From Gammaproteobacteria bacterium (GTDB taxonomy: Bacteria > Pseudomonadota > Gammaproteobacteria > GRL18), in assembly GCA_027076245.1 (NCBI GenBank), contig JALTKC010000388.1, positions 1-13,726 on the forward strand: DNA of 13,726 nt, read 5' to 3'. Every line of letters begins with the position of its first letter. Position 1 is the stretch's first letter. A model generated the notes under the pieces. That model searched no databases and was not told the origin of the DNA. It saw only the letters and a program-made list of their open reading frames with translations. Of this stretch, positions 7,841 to 13,726 are shown piece by piece. Both the position numbers and the translations under genes were made by a program.

Positions 7841-7868
7841 AGTATACCCTAATATTGTAAATTGTCGC
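7841..7868 (-). promoter_or_regulatory. candidate promoter for the small protein / HD-GYP unit
   Basis: Read on the minus strand, GCGACA (7868-7863), a 16-base spacer and TATACT (7846-7841) lie about 50 bases before the small secreted protein's ATG. The -10 is preceded by GGG and differs from consensus at one base; the -35 matches at four of six. It is the best candidate in the left half of the 262-bp divergent gap. Confidence 0.35.
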
Positions 7869-7937
7869 TTGGTATTAATACGTGCTTGTGTACTGTAATT
7901 ACTTATTCTAGTTTTACATGGCCACATTGTTACTATT

Positions 7938-7971
7938 TAATAATATTCGACTGGAAAAATATAATAATATT
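7938..7971 (+). repeat. pair of 10-bp direct repeats upstream of the peroxidase promoter
   Basis: TAATAATATT occurs at 7938-7947 and again at 7962-7971, 24 bases apart. The second copy runs into the -35 box. These could be activator or nucleoid-protein sites or simply AT-rich upstream sequence; the gap is strongly AT-rich overall. Confidence 0.35.
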
Positions 7972-7999
7972 GACACGCACCATTTATCTGGTTTAGAAT
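7970..7999 (+). promoter_or_regulatory. sigma-70 promoter of the cytochrome c peroxidase gene
   Basis: A perfect -35 TTGACA (7970-7975), an 18-base spacer and TAGAAT (7994-7999, five of six consensus) place the transcription start about 50 bases before the peroxidase ATG. The -10 lies inside a perfect palindrome, so access of RNA polymerase is probably blocked by a repressor under some conditions. Confidence 0.65.
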
Positions 8000-8007
8000 A
8001 ATTCTAA
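7993..8007. promoter_or_regulatory. 7-1-7 palindromic operator over the peroxidase -10 (Fur-family type)
   Basis: TTAGAATAATTCTAA is a perfect inverted repeat, seven bases each side of a single central base. That geometry is characteristic of the Fur superfamily (Fur, Zur, PerR). It matches the known PerR consensus TTATAATNATTATAA at all but one symmetric position per arm. It covers the whole -10 element, the position expected of a repressor site. The actual regulator is inferred, not seen. Confidence 0.5.
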
Positions 8008-8054
8008 CAATAACCCTATATTAACATTGTTTTAATTAATAAAGGACACAGTCT

Positions 8055-9050
8055 ATGAAGCTATTCAAGTCTATTCTTTTCCTGCATATCGCAGCTTTTC
8101 TGTTAATTTCTGCCACAGCCATGGCAGCTGAACCCATTCAACCGATTCAGGCCGCCACAGGTATCAATACTGCCCAGGCTGAACTTGGAAAAAAACTATT
8201 TTTTGATCCCCGTTTATCCCGTTCCGGGTTCATTTCCTGTAACTCCTGCCATAACCTGAGTATGGGCGGTACCGATAATCTAACCACATCTATCGGCCAC
8301 AAATGGCAGCAGGGGCCTATTAATTCACCAACGGTGCTTAATTCTAGCTTAAATATTGCCCAGTTCTGGGATGGCCGTGCCAAAGACCTGAAAGAGCAGG
8401 CCGGTGGACCCATTGCCAACCCAGGTGAAATGGCCTCCAGTCATGACATTGCGGTAAAAGTATTACAGTCTATCCCAGGATATCGCAAGGAATTTAAGTC
8501 TGTCTTTGGTACAGAAAAGATTGATATTGATAAAGTCACACAGGCCATTGCTGAATTTGAAAAAACTCTGAAAACCCCAGATTCCCGTTTTGATCAATGG
8601 CTTAAAGGTAACAAAAATGCACTGAATGAAACTGAACTGGCCGGCTATCAACTGTTTAAGGAAACAGGATGTACCGCATGCCACTATGGTGAAGCTGTTG
8701 GCGGTTCCTCATTCCAGAAAATGGGGCTGGTACAGCCTTATAAAACAGAAAACAAGGCTCAGGGGGTTTATGCTCTGACTAAAAATGAAGCCGATCGCTT
8801 TAAATTTAAAGTACCTACCTTACGTAATGTTGAATTAACCTATCCCTATTTTCACGATGGAGGAGCAAAAACACTGTCTCAGGCGGTTTCTACCATGGCT
8901 AAAATTCAGTTAGGTAAAGATCTCAATCAGCAGCAGATAGACAAAATTGTGGCCTTTCTAAAAACCCTGACTGGTAAACAGCCACAGTTTGCTCTGCCCA
9001 TCTTACCTCCTTCAGTGGACGATACACCCAGACCTGAGCCTTTTAAATAA
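8055..9050 (+). CDS. ccp: periplasmic di-haem cytochrome c peroxidase
   Basis: A 331-residue secreted protein of the bacterial CcpA family, which reduces hydrogen peroxide to water in the periplasm using electrons from small c-type cytochromes. It has a signal peptide (cleavage near AMA-AE at 25) and two haem-binding motifs, C62-N-S-C65-H66 for the peroxidatic haem and C206-T-A-C209-H210 for the electron-transfer haem. H82 lies 16 residues after H66, the spacing of the distal His ligand known in Pseudomonas. W105 in FWDGR is the conserved tryptophan between the haems, and M281 is the likely sixth ligand of the high-potential haem. Length and order are normal for the family. AAGGA precedes the ATG by eight bases. 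The gene has its own promoter, a palindromic operator and a terminator, so it appears monocistronic. Confidence 0.95.
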   Translation: MKLFKSILFLHIAAFLLISATAMAAEPIQPIQAATGINTAQAELGKKLFFDPRLSRSGFISCNSCHNLSMGGTDNLTTSIGHKWQQGPINSPTVLNSSLNIAQFWDGRAKDLKEQAGGPIANPGEMASSHDIAVKVLQSIPGYRKEFKSVFGTEKIDIDKVTQAIAEFEKTLKTPDSRFDQWLKGNKNALNETELAGYQLFKETGCTACHYGEAVGGSSFQKMGLVQPYKTENKAQGVYALTKNEADRFKFKVPTLRNVELTYPYFHDGGAKTLSQAVSTMAKIQLGKDLNQQQIDKIVAFLKTLTGKQPQFALPILPPSVDDTPRPEPFK

Positions 9051-9076
9051 CATTTCGTTAATTCCTCTCTCAGAGT

Positions 9077-9117
9077 CCAGCAGCCCCTTCCCGGGGTTGC
9101 TGGCAACTTCTCTTTTT
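9077..9117 (+). terminator. rho-independent terminator after the peroxidase gene
   Basis: CCAGCAGCCCC (9077-9087) and GGGGTTGCTGG (9093-9103) form an 11-bp stem with one G-U pair and a five-base loop, followed by TTTTT at 9113-9117. The T run is nine bases beyond the stem, a little far, but this is the only strong hairpin after the gene and lies 27 bases past its stop. Confidence 0.65.
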
Positions 9118-9158
9118 ATCATCTATCCTTAAAATAGTTAATTAGCATCGGCTATAAA

Positions 9159-9185
9159 TAAAGTTTTATCTGTTTATGCCAATAA
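9159..9185 (+). promoter_or_regulatory. sigma-28 (FliA) flagellar-class promoter for the chemoreceptor gene
   Basis: TAAAGTTT (9159-9166), exactly 11 bases, then GCCAATAA (9178-9185). The enterobacterial FliA consensus is TAAAGTTT-N11-GCCGATAA, so 15 of 16 defined positions match. It ends 45 bases before the chemoreceptor ATG, a normal leader length, and ties this gene to the flagellar/chemotaxis regulon. Confidence 0.82.
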
Positions 9186-9230
9186 ATCTTTTATGCTTTC
9201 TTTTTCTATACAATTAAAAGTATTATTGCT

Positions 9231-11165
9231 ATGTCTATCAGTAAAAAAATCCATATTCCTTTAGTCTCGGTACTGCTTCTTGGTCTGGTCATTATTTCTT
9301 TTGTCGCTTTTCAAAATATTCACCAGATTGAAGACCAGGTATATAACAAGGAGAAATTAAAACTTATCGATTTCTTTAATAATAAATACCAGGCTAAAAA
9401 GGATGTGGCTATATCTAATGCCATTAACATTGCCCACAACTTTTATGTGGTTTCCTCCCTACAGCAAAATGACCGGATTATGGCCATTAACGGCCTCAAA
9501 ACGCTGGTTAATGAATTCAAACAGAATACCAAGTTTAAAAATATTAAAATCCATATACACAATAAAGATGCTTTCAGCTTTGTACGCCATTGGAAGCCTG
9601 AAAAATACGGAGATGACTTAAAAGGCTTCAGAAATACCATTCTTGAAGTTAGAAAAACTCAAAAACCCCTGGCTGCTATTGAAATTGGCAGAGCCGGTCT
9701 GATTTTAAGAGGCCTGTCTCCCGTTATAGATAAAGGGGCTTACCTGGGCAGCGTTGAATTTATGCAGGGTCTGAATTCCATTATCAGAGATGGCAAAAAA
9801 CATGATTTTGATATCATTATTTTGATGAAAAAAGAATACATGTCTATTGCTACTCAACTCAAAAAACGTCCTGAGTTAAATGGCCAATATGTTCTGGCTT
9901 CAAAAGAAGCCGATCTAAACCGGGAATTTTTTAACCAGTTACAGAACCATGATATTACTCAATCCGGTTCCACAGAAAGTTTCTTCTATAGCAGTTCACC
10001 TATTAAGGATTTTTCCGGCAAGGTTGTAGCTTATGCCGTCATTGGAGAAGATCTGCTCACTGTACAGTCTATTATATCCGAAACCCGTTCAGCCCTGATT
10101 GAACAGGTGTTAATTATGGTGATTCTGGATATATTCGTGCTGCTGTTTTTAATTATTGTACTGAATAAAATGGTAATTAAACCCATTAAACAACTTACAT
10201 CAATCAGTCGAGAACTGTCCCAGGGTGATGGAGATTTAAGCCAGCGACTGAATATTAATACTAACGACGAAATTTCTGAAGTAGCCACCTATTTTAATCG
10301 CTTTATTGAAACAGTTCAGAATATTGTCAGGGAAGTTCAGCAGGGTACCCAAAAAACGAATCAAACCATTAATGAGCTAAAAATTATGTCTGAACAGATT
10401 GGCCGTGACTCTTCACAGACCAATCTGCATTTACATTCTTCCAGTGAGGAAGTCAGTGAGGTCACAGATTATACCCAGGAATCTGTTGCCAGTATCAGCA
10501 ATACTCTGACAGAAATAAAAGGGGCCAATAGTCTAATGAACGAGGCTCGTCAGGCTATGGCGACACTAAAAAATCAGGTGGGGCATAATGCAGAAGCTGA
10601 AACCCGGATCAGTGAGAAACTGGATTTATTAAGTACTGATATTGAAAATATAAATGCCATTCTGGATGTTATTAAAGCCGTGGCGGAACAGACTAACCTG
10701 CTGGCCTTAAATGCTGCTATTGAAGCAGCCCGTGCCGGCGAACAGGGACGTGGTTTTGCCGTGGTTGCCGATGAAGTCCGCAACCTGGCCGTGCGCACCC
10801 AGGAATCCCTGGATGAAATTAATTCCACTGTCAGCAATGTAATTGAGCAGATACAGATCATTAACTCCGAAATGAAAGCGGGTGTTAACGAATTGTCAGA
10901 ACTGATTAATACCTCTGAAACCGTATCGACTCAAATTGACAGTAATTCAAAAATCCTTGACTCTTCAACCCACTCGTTTGAAGAAAATATGGAGAGTATT
11001 TCCAGAATTTATAACAAGGTTAAAACCGTTAATGATTACATTAAATCCAGTGAAGATTTAAGTAATAACAATGTCTCCCTGATTGAGTCAATGATTGAGC
11101 AGTTTAACAGGACTTCGGAGCAGGTTAATGAACTCAATAAAGTCATTAACCAGTTTAAGGTATAA
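9231..11165 (+). CDS. methyl-accepting chemotaxis protein with periplasmic Cache-type sensor
   Basis: A 644-residue transmembrane chemoreceptor. Membrane helix 1 is at about 8-28 and helix 2 at about 290-312; the 260-residue loop between them resembles the Cache_3/dCache_3 sensor family (NKDAFSFVRHWKP at 111-123, then GYLGSVEF-like AYLGSVEFMQG 170-180). A HAMP domain follows (about 313-365, with KPIKQL and GDGDLSQRL). The cytoplasmic coiled-coil hairpin has its highly conserved tip at about 481-524 (AEQTNLLALNAA, GEQGRGFAVVADEVRNLA), where CheA and CheW bind. By length it fits about 40 heptads. There is no C-terminal CheR/CheB pentapeptide; the protein ends INQFKV. It signals ligand binding to the flagellar motor; the ligand is unknown. 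Ribosome site is weak. Transcription is probably from the sigma-28 promoter. The last 25 bases are the first unit of a tandem repeat. Confidence 0.95.
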   Translation: MSISKKIHIPLVSVLLLGLVIISFVAFQNIHQIEDQVYNKEKLKLIDFFNNKYQAKKDVAISNAINIAHNFYVVSSLQQNDRIMAINGLKTLVNEFKQNTKFKNIKIHIHNKDAFSFVRHWKPEKYGDDLKGFRNTILEVRKTQKPLAAIEIGRAGLILRGLSPVIDKGAYLGSVEFMQGLNSIIRDGKKHDFDIIILMKKEYMSIATQLKKRPELNGQYVLASKEADLNREFFNQLQNHDITQSGSTESFFYSSSPIKDFSGKVVAYAVIGEDLLTVQSIISETRSALIEQVLIMVILDIFVLLFLIIVLNKMVIKPIKQLTSISRELSQGDGDLSQRLNINTNDEISEVATYFNRFIETVQNIVREVQQGTQKTNQTINELKIMSEQIGRDSSQTNLHLHSSSEEVSEVTDYTQESVASISNTLTEIKGANSLMNEARQAMATLKNQVGHNAEAETRISEKLDLLSTDIENINAILDVIKAVAEQTNLLALNAAIEAARAGEQGRGFAVVADEVRNLAVRTQESLDEINSTVSNVIEQIQIINSEMKAGVNELSELINTSETVSTQIDSNSKILDSSTHSFEENMESISRIYNKVKTVNDYIKSSEDLSNNNVSLIESMIEQFNRTSEQVNELNKVINQFKV

Positions 11166-11211
11166 AGTCATTAACCAGTTTAAGGTATAAAGTCATTAAC
11201 CAGTTTAAAGT
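11137..11211 (+). repeat. three tandem 25-bp copies of the chemoreceptor 3' end
   Basis: Units at 11137-11161, 11162-11186 and 11187-11211. The first two are identical; the third differs by one base (AAGGT to AAAGT). Unit 1 is the last codons of the chemoreceptor gene; units 2 and 3 fill the whole gap up to the glmS stop. Because 25 is not a multiple of three, each copy places the same octapeptide KVINQFKV plus TAA in a different reading frame. The most likely origin is two rounds of slipped-strand duplication. Confidence 0.97.
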
Positions 11212-11237
11212 GTAATTATTCCACTGTTACACTTTTT
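11207..11237. terminator. shared terminator hairpin between the chemoreceptor gene and glmS
   Basis: AAAGTGTAA (11207-11215) and TTACACTTT (11227-11235) are perfect 9-bp arms around an 11-base loop, with the T run extending to 11237 on the plus strand. The right half lies inside the last codons of glmS. On the plus strand it can end the chemoreceptor transcript; on the minus strand it is followed by TTTAAAC after the glmS stop, so weak bidirectional function is possible. Confidence 0.55.
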
Positions 11238-13042
11238 GCAAGATTGCGTGGCTGATCAACATCTGTCCCTTTGATTACCGCTACATGATAAGAAAGCAGT
11301 TGTAGGGGAATGGTAAATACCATAGGAGCAATTAAAGAATCAATTTCACCCACTTTAATGACCTTAATAGCTTCTTCCTCTTCAATATCTGCATGGGTAT
11401 CAGCAAACACATAGAGTTTTCCGCCGCGGGTTTTGACTTCCTGTAAATTGGATTTTAATTTACCGATTAAATCATTATTGGGTGCCACAGCTACCACCGG
11501 CATGTCAGCATCTACCAGTGCCAGCGGGCCGTGTTTTAATTCACCGGCCGGGTATGCCTCGGCATGGATATAGGAAATTTCCTTGAGTTTTAATGCCCCT
11601 TCCATTGCAATGGGGTATTGAGTGGCTCTGCCCAGAAACAGGGTATGATGTTTATCGGAAAATTCTTCAGACAGGTTTTTGATCTGTTCATCCAGTTTCA
11701 GTGCTTTTTCTATCTGTCCCGGTAATTTTCTCAGGTTTTCTACCGCTTCTTTCTCCAGCTTGGTATTGCCCTTTTCCTTGGCAATACTGACCACCAATAA
11801 TAATAATGCCGTTAACTGAGTGGTAAATGCCTTGGTCGAAGCTACCCCGATTTCAGGCCCAGCATGAGTCATAAAGGCCAGACTGGATTCTCTGACCAGG
11901 GAGCTTTCTGGTACATTGCAGATCACCAGTGAATGTCGGGCACCCTGGTTTTTGGCTTCCCGCAGAGCCGCCAGGGTATCAGCAGTTTCGCCGGACTGTG
12001 AAATAGTGACAATTAGGGTTTTTTCATTATAAACCGCTTTCCTGTAACGAAATTCACTGGCCACTTCAATCATGCACGGGATACCGACAATACCTTCAAA
12101 CCAGTACTTGGCTACCAGGCCGGCATGGTAACTGGTACCGCAGGCAATAATATAAACCGATTCTATTTCCCTGAAGATAGTTTCTGCTTCAAAACCAAAG
12201 GCATTAGTAAAAACGTGTTCATTATCTATTCGACCTTCCAGGGTATCAGCCACAGCCTTGGGCTGCTCATAGATTTCCTTGAGCATATAATGACGGTACT
12301 CACCCCGCTCTACCGCATCAGCACTGATTTCACTTTTACGCATGGGGCGTTCAACTTCTTCACCCTGAGCATCATAAATCACCACTGAATCGCGGGTAAT
12401 ATCCGCTATATCACCTTCTTCAAGAAATATAAACTGCTGGGTTACCGGTAATAATGCCGATACATCCGAGGCAATAAAGTTTTCACCAATACCAATACCA
12501 ATAACCAGCGGACTGCCGCTTCGGGCTGCAATAATCCGCTGTTCTGAACTGTCTATAACGCCCAGTGCATAGGCACCCTCAAGCTTTTTAATGGAATCGA
12601 CGACCGCATGCAACAGATCCTTACCGGCTTTTTTTTGCTCTCCAATAAGATGTACTATGGTCTCACTGTCTGTATCCGAACTGAACTGTATGCCCTGTTC
12701 CTGTAATTCGGTTTTAATCTGTTCGTAATTTTCTATTATACCGTTATGTACCAGTGCTACACTGCTCTCACACATGTGCGGATGAGCATTTCGGGTGGCT
12801 GGCTCACCATGGGTTGCCCAGCGGGTATGAGCCACACCCACATGCCCTTTTAAGGGCACCTTTTCCAGTTCATCGGCTAGCTGGGAGACTTTACCCAGTG
12901 CCCGCTGCCGGTTAATTTTCTGATTTGCGTCCTGAATAGCCAGTCCGGCTGAATCATAACCCCGGTATTCCAGACGCCGCAGACCTTCTATCAGAATGGC
13001 TTCTACATTTCGTTCTGCAACGGCACCGACTATTCCACACAT
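11216..13042 (-). CDS. glmS: glutamine-fructose-6-phosphate aminotransferase (isomerizing)
   Basis: A 608-residue cytoplasmic enzyme making glucosamine-6-phosphate from fructose-6-phosphate and glutamine, the first step towards UDP-N-acetylglucosamine for peptidoglycan and lipopolysaccharide. The N-terminal glutaminase domain (about 1-240) starts MCGIVG, with C2 the nucleophile after Met removal, and has RWATHG (74-79) and the HNGIIENY loop (99-106). Two SIS sugar-isomerase domains follow, with SQSGETADT (348-356), ASTKAFTTQ (401-409) and the catalytic loop ELKHGP (H504). The tail LAKSVTVE contains the conserved K603. Length matches E. coli (609). AGGA lies nine bases before the ATG. It follows glmU by 59 bp on the same strand, as in the classical glmUS operon. 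That gap is A-rich on the coding strand and shows no riboswitch or glmS ribozyme. Confidence 0.98.
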   Translation of the reverse strand: MCGIVGAVAERNVEAILIEGLRRLEYRGYDSAGLAIQDANQKINRQRALGKVSQLADELEKVPLKGHVGVAHTRWATHGEPATRNAHPHMCESSVALVHNGIIENYEQIKTELQEQGIQFSSDTDSETIVHLIGEQKKAGKDLLHAVVDSIKKLEGAYALGVIDSSEQRIIAARSGSPLVIGIGIGENFIASDVSALLPVTQQFIFLEEGDIADITRDSVVIYDAQGEEVERPMRKSEISADAVERGEYRHYMLKEIYEQPKAVADTLEGRIDNEHVFTNAFGFEAETIFREIESVYIIACGTSYHAGLVAKYWFEGIVGIPCMIEVASEFRYRKAVYNEKTLIVTISQSGETADTLAALREAKNQGARHSLVICNVPESSLVRESSLAFMTHAGPEIGVASTKAFTTQLTALLLLVVSIAKEKGNTKLEKEAVENLRKLPGQIEKALKLDEQIKNLSEEFSDKHHTLFLGRATQYPIAMEGALKLKEISYIHAEAYPAGELKHGPLALVDADMPVVAVAPNNDLIGKLKSNLQEVKTRGGKLYVFADTHADIEEEEAIKVIKVGEIDSLIAPMVFTIPLQLLSYHVAVIKGTDVDQPRNLAKSVTVE

Positions 13043-13101
13043 TGAGTTTTTTCCTGTTGTTTCACTGACTTGTTTGTACTATTTATTTTTTTGTTTTTTT
13101 A

Positions 13102-13726
13102 CTATTGCTTTGTTTTAACCGGCCGTTTCCAGCCACTAATGGTTTTCTGAGCTGCTCGGGTAAAGGTCAGTTTTTCCGGCTCAGCATCCTTACTTAAGGT
13201 TGATCCGGCCCCAACCGTTGCACCGGCCCCTATCTCTATAGGAGCTACCAGCGCTGTATTGGAACCAATAAACGCATTATCACCAATTTTTGTGACATGC
13301 TTATAGGCACCGTCATAATTACAGGTAATGGTTCCAGCACCAATATTAACATTTTCCCCCATCAGGGTATCACCAATATAGCTTAAGTGATTCACCTTGG
13401 AGCCTTTGGCAATATGCGCTTTTTTAAGCTCTACAAAATTACCGACTTTAGCATTTTCTTCCAGCTCACTATCGGGTCTCAGGCGGGCAAAAGGCCCAAT
13501 ATTACAGGCATTACCTATAACAGACTGTTCAATTATACAGTTTTCCAGAATGGTTACATTATCAGCGATAACGGAATTTTTAATCACCGTATTAGCGCCA
13601 ATGCTCACATTGCTGCCAATACTGCAGTCTCCCTCAATAATGACATTAATATCGATAATGACATCCCGACCGGTTTTAAGCTGGCCGCGTAAATCAAAAC
13701 GAGCCGGATCCCTTAAGGTTACCCCA
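13102..13726 (-). CDS. glmU: GlmU, C-terminal acetyltransferase part (runs off right edge)
   Basis: The minus strand is open from the right edge to a TAA at 13104-13102, giving the last 207 residues of the bifunctional GlmU (about 456 residues in E. coli). The fragment starts inside GVTLRDPARFDLRG, the junction between the uridylyltransferase and acetyltransferase domains. It continues as a left-handed beta-helix of hexapeptide repeats, with GPFARLRP, VGNFVELKKA, the catalytic His in VNHLSYIGD, and INIGAGT-type and TCNYDGA motifs, ending in GWKRPVKTKQ. This half acetylates glucosamine-1-phosphate using acetyl-CoA. An internal GTG at 13608 is only an apparent start; homology continues upstream without a break. 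It is followed by glmS in the same direction. Confidence 0.97.
   Translation of the reverse strand, partial: GVTLRDPARFDLRGQLKTGRDVIIDINVIIEGDCSIGSNVSIGANTVIKNSVIADNVTILENCIIEQSVIGNACNIGPFARLRPDSELEENAKVGNFVELKKAHIAKGSKVNHLSYIGDTLMGENVNIGAGTITCNYDGAYKHVTKIGDNAFIGSNTALVAPIEIGAGATVGAGSTLSKDAEPEKLTFTRAAQKTISGWKRPVKTKQ

Noticed and set aside
13043..13101. Riboswitch or glmS ribozyme in the glmU-glmS gap
   Set aside because: Only 59 bp and A-rich; far too short for the glmS ribozyme, which is a Gram-positive element.
13606..13608. GTG at 13608 as the start of a separate 168-residue transferase
   Set aside because: The frame continues upstream to the window edge with GlmU homology (DPARFDLRG), so it is an internal valine codon.
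13387..13692. 101-codon plus-strand frame opposite glmU
   Set aside because: The minus strand encodes unmistakable GlmU hexapeptide repeats; the plus-strand frame is their shadow.
1..13726. CRISPR array, tRNA/rRNA genes, insertion sequences or phage genes
   Set aside because: No regularly spaced repeats, RNA-gene signatures, transposase or integrase motifs or terminal inverted repeats were seen; the only array is the 25-bp repeat without spacers.

Overview
The window is a stretch of a moderately AT-rich gammaproteobacterial chromosome. The best taxonomic evidence is the glmU-glmS pair at the right end. GlmS is 608 residues, has the catalytic residues at E. coli numbering and ends in LAKSVTVE, and the visible part of GlmU matches the acetyltransferase half of the gammaproteobacterial enzyme. 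The organism is probably a motile, free-living Gram-negative respirer, because it has a sigma-28-type promoter, a chemoreceptor, two c-di-GMP enzymes and a periplasmic di-haem peroxidase. I cannot name the genus.

Layout, left to right. Positions 1-2465 (minus strand) hold a secreted protein with two thioredoxin folds, followed 35 bp later by the N-terminal 413 codons of a SWIM zinc-finger, SNF2-type helicase protein that runs off the left edge. Positions 2466-2684 are a divergent control region with a good sigma-70-like promoter. Positions 2685-4712 (plus) encode a six-helix membrane GGDEF-EAL protein. Its stop codon abuts the stop of a convergent 94-residue protein of unknown function (4713-4997). 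Positions 5064-5976 (plus) hold a seven-codon mini-ORF with a strong Shine-Dalgarno sequence and then an orphan TupA-type oxyanion-binding protein without transporter partners. Positions 6050-7792 (minus) are a likely two-gene operon: a small secreted protein with two cysteines, then a membrane-anchored HD-GYP phosphodiesterase. Positions 7793-8054 are a divergent control region with a promoter towards each side and a perfect 7-1-7 palindrome on the -10 of the rightward one. Positions 8055-9050 (plus) encode a di-haem cytochrome c peroxidase followed by a terminator. Positions 9159-11165 (plus) carry a sigma-28 promoter and a Cache-type chemoreceptor. Positions 11137-11235 hold a three-copy 25-bp tandem repeat and a terminator hairpin shared with the 3' end of glmS. 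Positions 11216-13726 (minus) are glmS and the 3' part of glmU.

Functionally, the middle of the window is a signalling and envelope-sensing neighbourhood: synthesis or degradation of c-di-GMP (GGDEF-EAL, HD-GYP), chemotaxis (MCP), extracytoplasmic ligand binding (TupA) and periplasmic redox or peroxide chemistry (twin thioredoxin, peroxidase). The genes mostly sit in single-gene or two-gene units with alternating strands, so they are neighbours rather than one operon. The glmUS pair is housekeeping and supplies UDP-N-acetylglucosamine for the cell wall.

I see no tRNA, rRNA, CRISPR array, insertion sequence or obvious phage gene. No clearly new multi-gene system is visible. The most unusual sequence structures are the three-frame tandem repeat at the end of the chemoreceptor gene and the peroxide-type operator on the peroxidase promoter.
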